Below the pieces are notes generated by a model that was given only the letters and a program-made list of their open reading frames with translations, searched no databases and was not told the origin of the DNA. Below, one piece after another: positions 1-6,227 of a DNA stretch of 10,363 bases. Position numbers and translations under genes: made by a program. This stretch comes from Lachnoclostridium sp. UBA1434 (lineage in GTDB: Bacteria > Bacillota > Clostridia > Lachnospirales > Lachnospiraceae). Position 1 is the stretch's first letter, and the number at the start of each line of letters is the position of its first letter. The stretch lies in the NCBI GenBank assembly GCA_002329645.1, contig DCTS01000028.1:1-10363 (forward strand), in the 5' to 3' direction.

Positions 1-10
1 AATAAAATCC

Positions 11-16
11 TATAAT
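11..16 (+). promoter_or_regulatory. -10 element of the rubrerythrin promoter
   Basis: A perfect TATAAT lies 52 bases upstream of the rubrerythrin start. With usual sigma-A spacing, transcription would begin near position 23. A matching -35 element would fall outside the left edge, so the promoter cannot be confirmed as a whole. No clear PerR-type box is visible in the 68 bases available. Confidence 0.5.
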
Positions 17-21
17 AAACT

Positions 22-62
22 CTCCTTAATATGGACATAATGTTAAAAAACATATTAGGAGG
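22..62 (+). promoter_or_regulatory. Leader hairpin masking the rubrerythrin ribosome binding site
   Basis: TAATATG (27-33) is perfectly complementary to CATATTA (51-57). After a single bulged T at 26, CTCC (22-25) continues the helix with GGAG (58-61). The right arm therefore includes the AGGAGG (57-62) that serves as the ribosome binding site of the gene at 69. The loop is 17 bases (34-50). If transcription starts near 23, this hairpin forms at the extreme 5' end of the mRNA and could both stabilise it and damp translation. The structure is read directly from the sequence; the regulatory role is inference. Confidence 0.5.
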
Positions 63-68
63 CTGGTT

Positions 69-668
69 ATGGCAGTTGATTTTAAAAACAGTCAGACGAG
101 GGAGAACCTCATGCGGGCTTTTGCGGGTGAAAGCCAGGCAAGGAACAGATATACATTTGCAGCGTCACAGGCCAGGAAGGAGCATCACCACGTAATCGAA
201 GCAATATTTAAGTTTACGGCCGACCAGGAGAAGGAGCATGCTGAAATATACTACGGTCACTTAAAGGAGCTTGCCGGAGAGAATATTCATATAGATGGAG
301 CCTATCCGGTGGATATCACGGATGATATTGCAAAGCTTCTCAGGATGGCGCAGCATAATGAATACGAGGAGTATGATCCGGTTTATAAAACCTTCGGAGA
401 TATTGCGAAGGAGGAAGGCTTTCCTAAGATTGGGGCCTCATTTCATATGATCTCGGCAATAGAAAAGACTCACGGTGACAGGTTTGCCAGGTTTGCGCAA
501 ATGCTGGAAGAAGGCAGCCTATATGTATCCGATGTTGAAACCGGCTGGATGTGCTTGAATTGCGGTCATGTACACTGGGGTAAGGAAGCGCCTAAGGAAT
601 GTCCGGTCTGCAAGCATGACAGGGGTTATTTTATCCGGCTTGAGCTGGCTCCATTCCAGAACTCCTGA
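69..668 (+). CDS. rbr: Rubrerythrin
   Basis: Non-haem diiron peroxidase of anaerobes, which reduces hydrogen peroxide in the cytoplasm with electrons passed through a rubredoxin centre. The 199-residue protein has the classic two-part layout. The N-terminal ferritin-like four-helix domain (about 8-148) carries the diiron ligand pattern: E21 in AGESQARNRY, E54-x-x-H57, E98/E101 and E132-x-x-H135. The C-terminal rubredoxin-like domain (about 158-190) has C162-x2-C165 and C178-x2-C181. Length is close to the usual 190-200. The ATG at 69 follows AGGAGG (57-62). It appears to be a single-gene transcript, followed by a terminator-like hairpin and a new promoter. All key residues are present, so an active enzyme is expected; the physiological electron donor cannot be read from the window. 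Confidence 0.97.
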   Translation: MAVDFKNSQTRENLMRAFAGESQARNRYTFAASQARKEHHHVIEAIFKFTADQEKEHAEIYYGHLKELAGENIHIDGAYPVDITDDIAKLLRMAQHNEYEEYDPVYKTFGDIAKEEGFPKIGASFHMISAIEKTHGDRFARFAQMLEEGSLYVSDVETGWMCLNCGHVHWGKEAPKECPVCKHDRGYFIRLELAPFQNS

Positions 669-701
669 TCAGGAATTAGAAAAGCATAAGTGATCCGATA
701 C

Positions 702-746
702 AGGCTGCGGCAATGCGCTAAGACAAGGCATTAAGGCAGCCTTCTT
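702..746 (+). terminator. Probable terminator hairpin after rubrerythrin
   Basis: AGGCTGC (702-708) pairs perfectly with GCAGCCT (736-742). Inside it, AATGC (712-716) pairs with GCATT (728-732), giving a two-tier hairpin. The following bases (TCTTGCTATAT) are only moderately T-rich, so termination may be incomplete or the element may mainly protect the 3' end. A 12-base palindrome, TCCTGATCAGGA (663-674), also spans the stop codon. Confidence 0.45.
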
Positions 747-796
747 GCTATATGGTATTTATTACTATATAACATAGAATAATATACTATAATATA

Positions 797-825
797 TTGA
801 CAGCATCTCCTTGTAAGCATATAAT
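797..825 (+). promoter_or_regulatory. Consensus sigma-A promoter for the nitronate monooxygenase gene
   Basis: TTGACA (797-802) and TATAAT (820-825) are both perfect consensus hexamers with an ideal 17-base spacer. Strongly AT-rich DNA just upstream (about 760-796) could act as an UP element. Transcription should begin near 832, leaving a leader of about 160 bases that contains the GTAAC repeats. A promoter this close to consensus usually needs repression or a leader control to be adjustable, which makes the downstream repeats more noteworthy. Confidence 0.8.
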
Positions 826-875
826 TATCATAAAATAGTTTGATAATCAAAGTATATTGTTTTATTAGACCAGCA

Positions 876-943
876 TTACTATGTAACGTATATGTAACAT
901 AGCAACGAATGCGTAACATGGTAATTAGCACGTTACATAGTAA
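876..943 (+). promoter_or_regulatory. 14-bp perfect inverted repeat in the nitronate monooxygenase leader
   Basis: TTACTATGTAACGT (876-889) and ACGTTACATAGTAA (930-943) are exact reverse complements separated by 40 bases. In RNA this would form a 14-bp stem. TATGTAAC at 891-898 can compete for the same right arm (932-939), so two mutually exclusive pairings are possible. In DNA, each arm region contains a short TTAC-N3-GTAA palindrome (876-886 and 933-943), 57 bases apart, which also looks like a repressor half-site arrangement. I do not recognise a known riboswitch class. Confidence 0.55.
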
Positions 944-974
944 CGTACACGTAACTTAATAACGAATGCATTAC
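881..974 (+). repeat. GTAAC repeat array: degenerate 37-bp direct repeat, two copies
   Basis: Copy A (881-917) and copy B (938-974) match at 28 of 37 positions by hand alignment. Both contain GTAACGTA, a second GTAAC 11 bases on, and AACGAATGC. GTAAC occurs at 883, 894, 913, 940 and 951, and its complement GTTAC at 932. The 11-base steps within each copy are about one helical turn, as expected for protein sites on the same face of the DNA. The array lies wholly downstream of the predicted start of transcription and ends 17 bases before the gene. Confidence 0.65.
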
Positions 975-991
975 TGGAGAGAGAAGGGCGT

Positions 992-2047
992 ATGAGTATG
1001 AAACCATTAAAAATAGGCAATCTTACAGCCAGATTCCCAATTATCCAGGGAGGTATGGGTGTTGGTATAAGCAGGTCAGGGCTTGCCGGTGCAGTAGCAA
1101 GGGAAGGCGGAATAGGCGTTATTTCCACAGCCCAGATAGGCTATGACGAGCCGGACTTTGACATGCACCAGATAGAGACCAACCTATATGCAATAGGAAA
1201 GCACATAGCTTTGGCAAAGGAAAGCGCAGAGGGAGGTATCGTGGGTGTAAATATTATGGTGGCGACAAAGCAGTATGAACGATATGTAAGGGCTGCATGC
1301 GAAGCCGGCGCAGATCTTATTATATCGGGAGCTGGACTTCCGATAACGCTGCCCGAGATTACAGCCGGATATGACATCAAGCTGGCGCCCATAGTGTCAA
1401 GTCTTAAGGCTGCCAATGTTATACTGAAGATGTGGGATAAAAAATACGGCACTACGGCCGACTTTATAGTGATAGAGGGGCCTGAGGCAGGCGGACATCT
1501 CGGTTTTTCATATGAGCAGCTGGAGCATATGGAGGATATGGATTATGATTCTGAAATAAAAAGCATTATTGAATATATAAAAACCTATGAGGGAAAATAC
1601 AACAGAAAGATACCGGTAATAGTAGCAGGAGGAATATTTGACAGGGACGATATTAAGCATGCTCTGTCACTTGGAGCGGACGGTGTACAGATCGGCACAA
1701 GATTTGTGGTTACTAAGGAATGCGATGCAAGCGAAGAATTCAAGCAGGCTTATCTTAATGCCAGAAAAGAGGATGTTCAGATAGTGAAAAGTCCTGTCGG
1801 AATGCCGGGCAGGGCAATAAGGACAGATTTTATGGACAATGTATCATGTGCCAGGATACCTGTTAAAAAGTGCTTCCATTGCCTTGAACGCTGCAATCCG
1901 GTAACAATTCCATATTGTATTACAAAGGCTCTTGTGGAGGCTGTTAAGGGCAATATTAAGGGAGGCCTTGTATTCTGCGGCGAGAAGGTATACCGGCTTA
2001 AGGAGATGACCACAGTCAGGGCATTATTTGAGGAGCTGGTTTTCTAG
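992..2047 (+). CDS. Nitronate monooxygenase family flavoprotein (NMO/FabK-like)
   Basis: FMN-dependent TIM-barrel enzyme of the 2-nitropropane dioxygenase/nitronate monooxygenase superfamily, which also includes the enoyl-ACP reductase FabK. Family marks in the 351-residue protein are FPIIQGGMGVG (15-25), the flavin-binding EGPEAGGHLG (162-171, with the candidate catalytic H169), VAGGIFD (211-217) and GADGVQIGTRF (228-238). A C-terminal extension carries C286, C294-x2-C297-x3-C301-x7-C309 and C329, a feature I recall in clostridial members. The ATG at 992 sits behind a purine-rich stretch (GGAGAGAGAAGGG). It is preceded by its own consensus promoter and repeat-rich leader and followed by a terminator, so it is probably monocistronic. 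In a strict anaerobe true monooxygenase activity is doubtful; a reductase or oxidase role on nitronates or on another unsaturated substrate is possible. Family assignment is firm, substrate unknown. Confidence 0.9.
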   Translation: MSMKPLKIGNLTARFPIIQGGMGVGISRSGLAGAVAREGGIGVISTAQIGYDEPDFDMHQIETNLYAIGKHIALAKESAEGGIVGVNIMVATKQYERYVRAACEAGADLIISGAGLPITLPEITAGYDIKLAPIVSSLKAANVILKMWDKKYGTTADFIVIEGPEAGGHLGFSYEQLEHMEDMDYDSEIKSIIEYIKTYEGKYNRKIPVIVAGGIFDRDDIKHALSLGADGVQIGTRFVVTKECDASEEFKQAYLNARKEDVQIVKSPVGMPGRAIRTDFMDNVSCARIPVKKCFHCLERCNPVTIPYCITKALVEAVKGNIKGGLVFCGEKVYRLKEMTTVRALFEELVF

Positions 2048-2079
2048 CAAATGATAATCATTTGTCTTTTATATTTTAT
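2048..2079 (+). terminator. Palindromic terminator after the nitronate monooxygenase gene
   Basis: CAAATGAT (2048-2055), a single A, then ATCATTTG (2057-2064) form a perfect palindrome directly after the stop codon, followed by the T-rich TCTTTTATATTTTAT. The stem has only two G-C pairs, so it is weak, but its position and T tract fit an intrinsic terminator. Confidence 0.55.
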
Positions 2080-2092
2080 ATATTATTTTATT

Positions 2093-2135
2093 TGTGACTT
2101 GAATCACGGCGCGGGACGGCAAAGTATTCTATGCT
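2093..2135 (+). promoter_or_regulatory. Candidate Crp/Fnr-family box and promoter upstream of the DUF1858-gnd-zwf genes
   Basis: TGTGA (2093-2097), six bases, then TCAC (2104-2107) and G match the Crp/Fnr-type operator TGTGA-N6-TCACA at nine of ten positions. A -10-like TATGCT lies at 2130-2135. If transcription starts at 2142, the box is centred at -41.5, the classic class II activator position, and no good -35 hexamer is present, as expected for an activated promoter. The leader to 2285 would be about 145 bases and contains small palindromes at 2151-2163 and 2170-2180 of unknown role. Box and spacing are seen; the regulator is inferred. Confidence 0.4.
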
Positions 2136-2285
2136 ATCCATATATAAACAATAGTCGGACTATATATTTCGATATTATCGGTATTAAGCCATATAGAATA
2201 AGGATGTAATTATTCCTAATATGCATTTCCGATGCAGCTGAATATATCGAATATAAAGAAACGTACTATATCAGGAGGATGATAT

Positions 2286-2516
2286 ATGGGAGACAAGGTT
2301 ATTGATATTAACAGATCGGTGTATGAGCTTTGCACGGATTATCCGGAGCTTAAGGAAATGCTTGCAGATATCGGCTTTACTGATATTCTTAAGCCTGGAA
2401 TGCTGAATACGGCAGGCAGGTTCATGACGCTTGAAAAGGGAGCCAGATTTAAGAAGATAGACCTTGAGAAGGTTCGGGAGTCTTTGGCGGCAAAAGGATA
2501 TATCATATCCGTGTAG
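2286..2516 (+). CDS. DUF1858 domain protein
   Basis: Small cytoplasmic protein of 76 residues, essentially one DUF1858 domain. Recognisable family features are IDINRSVYELCTDYPELKEM near the N terminus (about 6-25), a single cysteine in that helix (C17), and the KPGMLNTAGRFMTLEKGA stretch (about 38-55). The ending IDLEKVRESLAAKGY resembles other members. No enzymatic function is established. The domain is often encoded beside, or fused to, DUF438/hemerythrin proteins, and such a protein lies downstream at 6228. The fold is reminiscent of the small N-terminal domain of the iron-sulfur repair protein ScdA/RIC, but that link is only suggestive. The ATG at 2286 follows AGGAGG with good spacing. 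Only 29 bases separate it from gnd, so the two are very probably cotranscribed. Confidence 0.85.
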   Translation: MGDKVIDINRSVYELCTDYPELKEMLADIGFTDILKPGMLNTAGRFMTLEKGARFKKIDLEKVRESLAAKGYIISV

Positions 2517-2545
2517 CAAATGATTATTCTTATGGAGGCGATTGA

Positions 2546-3943
2546 ATGGCAAAGCAGCAGATAGGAGTTATAGGGCTTGCGGTTATGGGCAAAAACCTTG
2601 CCCTTAATATAGCAGACCACGGATTTTCCTTAGCAGTATACAACCGGTCAGGCATTAAGACGGATAATCTGCTTAAGGAGTCCGACGGCAGGGATATTAT
2701 CGGCGCATATTCACTTGAGGAGCTCGTTGATGCCCTTGAGGTGCCGAGAAGGATTATACTGATGGTTAAAGCAGGTGAGGCCGTTGACGATGCCATTAGC
2801 CGCCTTGTTCCATTATTATCCCCGGGAGATCTCATTATGGACGGAGGCAATTCCCATTATCTTGATACCATAAGGCGCAGTAAAATGCTTGAGGAAAAGG
2901 GGATATACTACCTTGGAACCGGCATATCCGGCGGAGAGGAAGGCGCGCTGAAGGGTCCGGCAATAATGCCCGGCGGAAGCTTATCAGCTTACAGGCTGCT
3001 TGAACCGGTGCTTGACAAAATATCAGCCAAGGTCGGGAATGAAGGCTGCAGCACCTATATAGGGCCTGACGGATCAGGACATTTTGTCAAGATGGTCCAT
3101 AACGGAATAGAATATGCCGTTATGCAGCTTATAGCAGAAGCATATTTTATACTGAAAAATGTAATCGGCCTTTCGAATGAGGAAATGCATGAGGTTTTCA
3201 AGGACTGGAATGAGGGAGAGCTCAACGGCTATCTTGTTGCCCTGACAGCAGATATATTTACAAAGAGGGATGAAGCTTCAGGAAGACATCTTGTGGATCT
3301 TATACTGGACAGCGCAGGGCAGAAGGGCACCGGCAAATGGACAATACAGGCTTCCCTTGATCTGGGCGTACCTGTGCCGACCATAGCTGCAGCCGTATAC
3401 GAGAGAGTAATGTCCTCTATGAAGGAGGAGCGCATGCAAGCCCAATTCCTTCTTAAGGGGCCGGCTAAACCGGATAATAAATCGAGAGATTTTACAGAAG
3501 CTGTGGGAAGAGCATTGTATTCAGGCATTATATGCGCATATGCACAGGGATTTGCATTGATGACCAAGGCATCGGCTGAGTACGGATGGAGCCTGAGTTT
3601 AAAGGACATTGCAGGCATATTCCGCGGAGGATGCATTATAAGGGCACAGCTTCTTAACCATATAATGAGCGCTTACGACAGGAACAATGAGCTTGCCAAT
3701 CTTATAACCGATGGTTATTTCACAAATGTATTGACACAATATCAGGCGGAGCTGAGGATGGTTATTAAGACCGCCATATCGGCCGGATTGTCAGTTCCGG
3801 CCCTGTCAAGCGCACTTTCATATTATGACAGCTACAGGTCAGGTGTTCTTCCGACTAATCTGATACAAGCCCAGAGGGACTATTTCGGAGCACATACTTA
3901 CCGGCGCATAGATAAGGAAGGCATATTCCATACACAGTGGTAA
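2546..3943 (+). CDS. gnd: 6-phosphogluconate dehydrogenase, decarboxylating (NADP-type)
   Basis: Cytoplasmic enzyme of the oxidative pentose phosphate pathway; converts 6-phosphogluconate to ribulose 5-phosphate and CO2 while reducing NADP. The 465-residue length matches the long, dimeric form (about 470). Motifs: N-terminal dinucleotide fold with GLAVMGKNLALN (10-21) and the NADP-preferring VYNRS..K (31-38); DGGN (99-102); the signature GISGGEEGALKGP (126-138); catalytic K182 and N186 in FVKMVHNGIEY; GQKGTGKWT in the helical domain; RGGCIIRA; and the C-terminal tail QRDYFGAHTY ending in FHTQW. Nothing is missing. The start follows TGGAGG. It lies 29 bases after the DUF1858 gene and 24 bases before zwf, so one operon is likely. 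The pathway partner Zwf is adjacent, but no recognised 6-phosphogluconolactonase gene is in the window. Confidence 0.97.
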   Translation: MAKQQIGVIGLAVMGKNLALNIADHGFSLAVYNRSGIKTDNLLKESDGRDIIGAYSLEELVDALEVPRRIILMVKAGEAVDDAISRLVPLLSPGDLIMDGGNSHYLDTIRRSKMLEEKGIYYLGTGISGGEEGALKGPAIMPGGSLSAYRLLEPVLDKISAKVGNEGCSTYIGPDGSGHFVKMVHNGIEYAVMQLIAEAYFILKNVIGLSNEEMHEVFKDWNEGELNGYLVALTADIFTKRDEASGRHLVDLILDSAGQKGTGKWTIQASLDLGVPVPTIAAAVYERVMSSMKEERMQAQFLLKGPAKPDNKSRDFTEAVGRALYSGIICAYAQGFALMTKASAEYGWSLSLKDIAGIFRGGCIIRAQLLNHIMSAYDRNNELANLITDGYFTNVLTQYQAELRMVIKTAISAGLSVPALSSALSYYDSYRSGVLPTNLIQAQRDYFGAHTYRRIDKEGIFHTQW

Positions 3944-3967
3944 ATTATACCGGAAGGAGGCCTTTAT

Positions 3968-5500
3968 ATGACGGCATTTAATAACTATACCCCCAGGGAT
4001 AATAATCCTGATGGGGATAAGATGTCGGCAATTTTTGTGATATTCGGCGGGACAGGAGATTTAACCCACAGAAAGCTTATGCCCGCATTTTATAATATGC
4101 TGCTTGACGGCCTGCTTCCTGTTCGATTCATGGTCGTATCCGTTGGGCGCAGGGATCTGTCCGAAGATGAATACAGAAGGCAGGTATATGCTTCAATCGA
4201 CAGGTATTCCAGGAACAAACCGGACGATAAAGCATGGTCGGTACTAAAGGATATGATTCATTATTACAAGCTTGATTTTACCGATTTAACCGGATATCAT
4301 GAATTTAACGGATACCTTGACAAGATTGATAGGGAAGCCGGGATCGGGGGCAGCAGAGTGTTCTATCTTGCCGTTGCGCCTGAGTATTTTGAAACGATAG
4401 TGCAGGGTCTGAAAGCAAGCGGTATGCACAAACCTGAGGGAGGCTTTGGCCGTCTGGTTATAGAGAAGCCCTTCGGCAAGGACCTTGTCACCGCCAAGAA
4501 GCTGAATAAGGAGCTTCTCAAGGCATTTGACGAAAGCAGTATATACAGGATCGATCACTATCTCGGCAAGGAAATGATTCAGAACATAATGGTGCTGAGA
4601 TTTTGCAATTCCATATTTGAAGCCATCTGGAACAATAAGTTCATTGACAATATTCAGATTTCTCTGACGGAGAAGCTTGGAGTCGGCACCCGGCAGGGCT
4701 ACTACGAGAATTCGGGTGCAATGCGGGATATGGTGCAAAACCACATTATGCAGATCCTAACCCTTGTGGCAATGGAGCCGCCGGTTAACCTAAAGACCGA
4801 CTCAATCCGAACTGAAAAGCTTAAGGTAATGGAAGCAATTGAGGATATTTCACCCGAATTCCTTAGAGAAAATGTAGTATTCGGCCAATACGGACCCGGA
4901 GTTATCGACGGATTGCCCGTACCGGGATACAGACAGGAGCCGGATGTGCCTGTTGATTCGGGAACCGAGACCTTCGTTGCCCTTAAGCTTCATATTAACA
5001 ACTTCCGCTGGGCCGGGACCCCGTTTTATATACGTACAGGCAAGCGCCTTGCAAGGGGCAGCTCTGAAATAGTGGTGCAGTTTAAAGACCTTCCCAATAT
5101 TCTTTATCTAAAGGACAGGGATTTCAGAGAACCGAATTTGCTTGTGCTGAGAATACAGCCGGGTGTTGGAGTATATTTTCAGTTCAACGTAAGGGACTTT
5201 AGTACACATAATGGAATTATGTCTACTAAAATGGATACAAGCCATGTGGATGCCGGCCAGGGCAATACTCCAAAGGCATATGAACGCTTGATATATGACA
5301 TACTTAAAGGCGACAATACTCTTTTTTCCAGATGGGATGAGGTTGAAGCCGCATGGACAGTGGCAGACAGGATAATAACTTACCGTGAGCAGAAGAAACA
5401 CAACTTTCCTAATTATGATGCAGGTTCAATGGGACCTGTCAGAGCCTTTGAGCTCCTCGCAAGAGACGGCAGGAGCTGGTGGAACGGAGGAATGATATGA
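3968..5500 (+). CDS. zwf: Glucose-6-phosphate 1-dehydrogenase
   Basis: First enzyme of the oxidative pentose phosphate pathway: oxidises glucose 6-phosphate to 6-phosphoglucono-1,5-lactone with NADP (or NAD) in the cytoplasm. The 510-residue protein has the usual length for bacteria. It shows the nucleotide-binding IFGGTGDLTHRKL (25-37), EKPFG (166-170), the substrate-binding RIDHYLGKE (194-202), and GAMRDMVQNH (250-259) with the catalytic-base histidine H259. The C terminus has GSMGP...ELLARDGRSWW, typical of the family. The ATG at 3968 follows GGAAGGAGG. A later ATG at 4022 (residue 19) would still keep the whole core but has a weaker ribosome site, so the first roughly 18 residues are an extra N-terminal tail. 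The stop overlaps the next start as ATGA, implying translational coupling to the cyclase gene. Confidence 0.97.
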   Translation: MTAFNNYTPRDNNPDGDKMSAIFVIFGGTGDLTHRKLMPAFYNMLLDGLLPVRFMVVSVGRRDLSEDEYRRQVYASIDRYSRNKPDDKAWSVLKDMIHYYKLDFTDLTGYHEFNGYLDKIDREAGIGGSRVFYLAVAPEYFETIVQGLKASGMHKPEGGFGRLVIEKPFGKDLVTAKKLNKELLKAFDESSIYRIDHYLGKEMIQNIMVLRFCNSIFEAIWNNKFIDNIQISLTEKLGVGTRQGYYENSGAMRDMVQNHIMQILTLVAMEPPVNLKTDSIRTEKLKVMEAIEDISPEFLRENVVFGQYGPGVIDGLPVPGYRQEPDVPVDSGTETFVALKLHINNFRWAGTPFYIRTGKRLARGSSEIVVQFKDLPNILYLKDRDFREPNLLVLRIQPGVGVYFQFNVRDFSTHNGIMSTKMDTSHVDAGQGNTPKAYERLIYDILKGDNTLFSRWDEVEAAWTVADRIITYREQKKHNFPNYDAGSMGPVRAFELLARDGRSWWNGGMI

Positions 5501-6135
5501 TAATTGATACAGAGAAAATGAAAGTTTATGACATATCGATGCCTGTTAAGAATGATATGCCGGTTTACGGAGGGAAGGAAGGAAAGCGTCCGAGGATTCT
5601 CAAGGAGCCGGAGTTTTCCAAGGGGCATGTATATGAAAGCAGGATTGAAATGAACCTGCATACCGGAACCCATGTAGACAGCCCGCTGCATATGATACCC
5701 GGCGAAGCACCAATGGAAAAATATAAACCGGAGCAGTTCATTACCGGATGTTATCTTATAGACCTCACCGATGTCATTGAAAAAATTACGGCTGACGATC
5801 TTAAGGGCAGGAGAATAAGAAAAGGCGATTTCCTGCTGTTAAAAACTCAAAACTCCTTTAAGGATATACTTGAAGGCGCATTTATTTATCTGGATAAAAC
5901 AGGTGCGGCTTATCTTAATGAAATCGGCATTGCAGGAGTTGGTATAGACGCGCTTGGAATAGAGAGGGCACAGCCGGAGCACGAGACACATATTCAGCTG
6001 TTCGGCAAAGGCGTAGTTATTCTGGAAGGCTTGCGTTTAAGGGATGTTGAAGAAGGAGAATATCTTCTGTGCGCGGCTCCTGTGCTTATTCCGGGTACAG
6101 AAGCGGCGCCGGCCAGAGCATTCCTGATAAGATGA
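5497..6135 (+). CDS. Cyclase family protein (kynurenine formamidase-like metal hydrolase)
   Basis: Member of the Mn/Zn-dependent cyclase family, which includes kynurenine formamidase and isatin hydrolase; known members hydrolyse amide or lactam bonds. The 212-residue protein opens with YDISMPVKNDMPVYGG (11-26) and has the metal-binding signature HTGTHVDSPLH (55-65: H55, H59, D61, H65). GVGIDALGIER, H162/H165 and the late glutamate in ILEGL (E177) complete the expected active site. Length fits the family. I chose the ATG at 5497, which overlaps the zwf stop as ATGA and has GGAGG at 5486-5490; an in-frame GTG at 5479 would add six residues but places that ribosome site inside the gene. No tryptophan-degradation genes are nearby, so a formamidase role is not supported; tight coupling to zwf points to sugar phosphate metabolism or an unrelated ring-opening reaction. 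Substrate unknown. Confidence 0.88.
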   Translation: MIIDTEKMKVYDISMPVKNDMPVYGGKEGKRPRILKEPEFSKGHVYESRIEMNLHTGTHVDSPLHMIPGEAPMEKYKPEQFITGCYLIDLTDVIEKITADDLKGRRIRKGDFLLLKTQNSFKDILEGAFIYLDKTGAAYLNEIGIAGVGIDALGIERAQPEHETHIQLFGKGVVILEGLRLRDVEEGEYLLCAAPVLIPGTEAAPARAFLIR

Positions 6136-6193
6136 TAATCGGCAGAATATCTGCAATATAAGATTTAGGCAATGATAAAATAAAATATGCGTG

Positions 6194-6211
6194 TGCGGTA
6201 AAACTGCCGCA
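6194..6211 (+). promoter_or_regulatory. Small hairpin before the DUF438 gene
   Basis: TGCGG (6194-6198) pairs with CCGCA (6207-6211) around an 8-base loop, in the 92-base gap between the cyclase and DUF438 genes and seven bases before the GGGAGG ribosome site. GCAGA-ATA-TCTGC nearby (from 6142) is a second small hairpin. Neither has a T tract, so these are not convincing terminators; read-through from the cyclase gene is likely. They may mark an mRNA processing or stability site. Confidence 0.35.
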
Positions 6212-6227
6212 GGAAGAGGGAGGTCAT

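Noticed and set aside
731..931. Minus-strand 66-codon frame in the gap before the nitronate monooxygenase gene
   Set aside because: Composition is that of AT-rich promoter DNA, it runs against a perfect promoter, and no recognisable protein features are present.
876..974. GTAAC repeats as a CRISPR array, replication iterons or a miniature transposon
   Set aside because: Too few and too degenerate for CRISPR, no spacer structure; no rep gene or DnaA boxes; no terminal repeats with target duplication.
2045..2528. Identical TAGCAAATGAT at the stop codons of the nitronate monooxygenase (2045) and DUF1858 (2514) genes
   Set aside because: An 11-base match; the second copy lacks the right arm of the palindrome, so it is not a second terminator and may be coincidence.
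3229..3636. 135-codon minus-strand open frame inside gnd
   Set aside because: It is antisense to well-supported catalytic-domain sequence of Gnd, resembles no family I know, and is explained by codon bias of the real gene.
4022..4024. Alternative zwf start at the second ATG (residue 19)
   Set aside because: The upstream ATG at 3968 has a much stronger GGAAGGAGG ribosome site, so the longer form is preferred.
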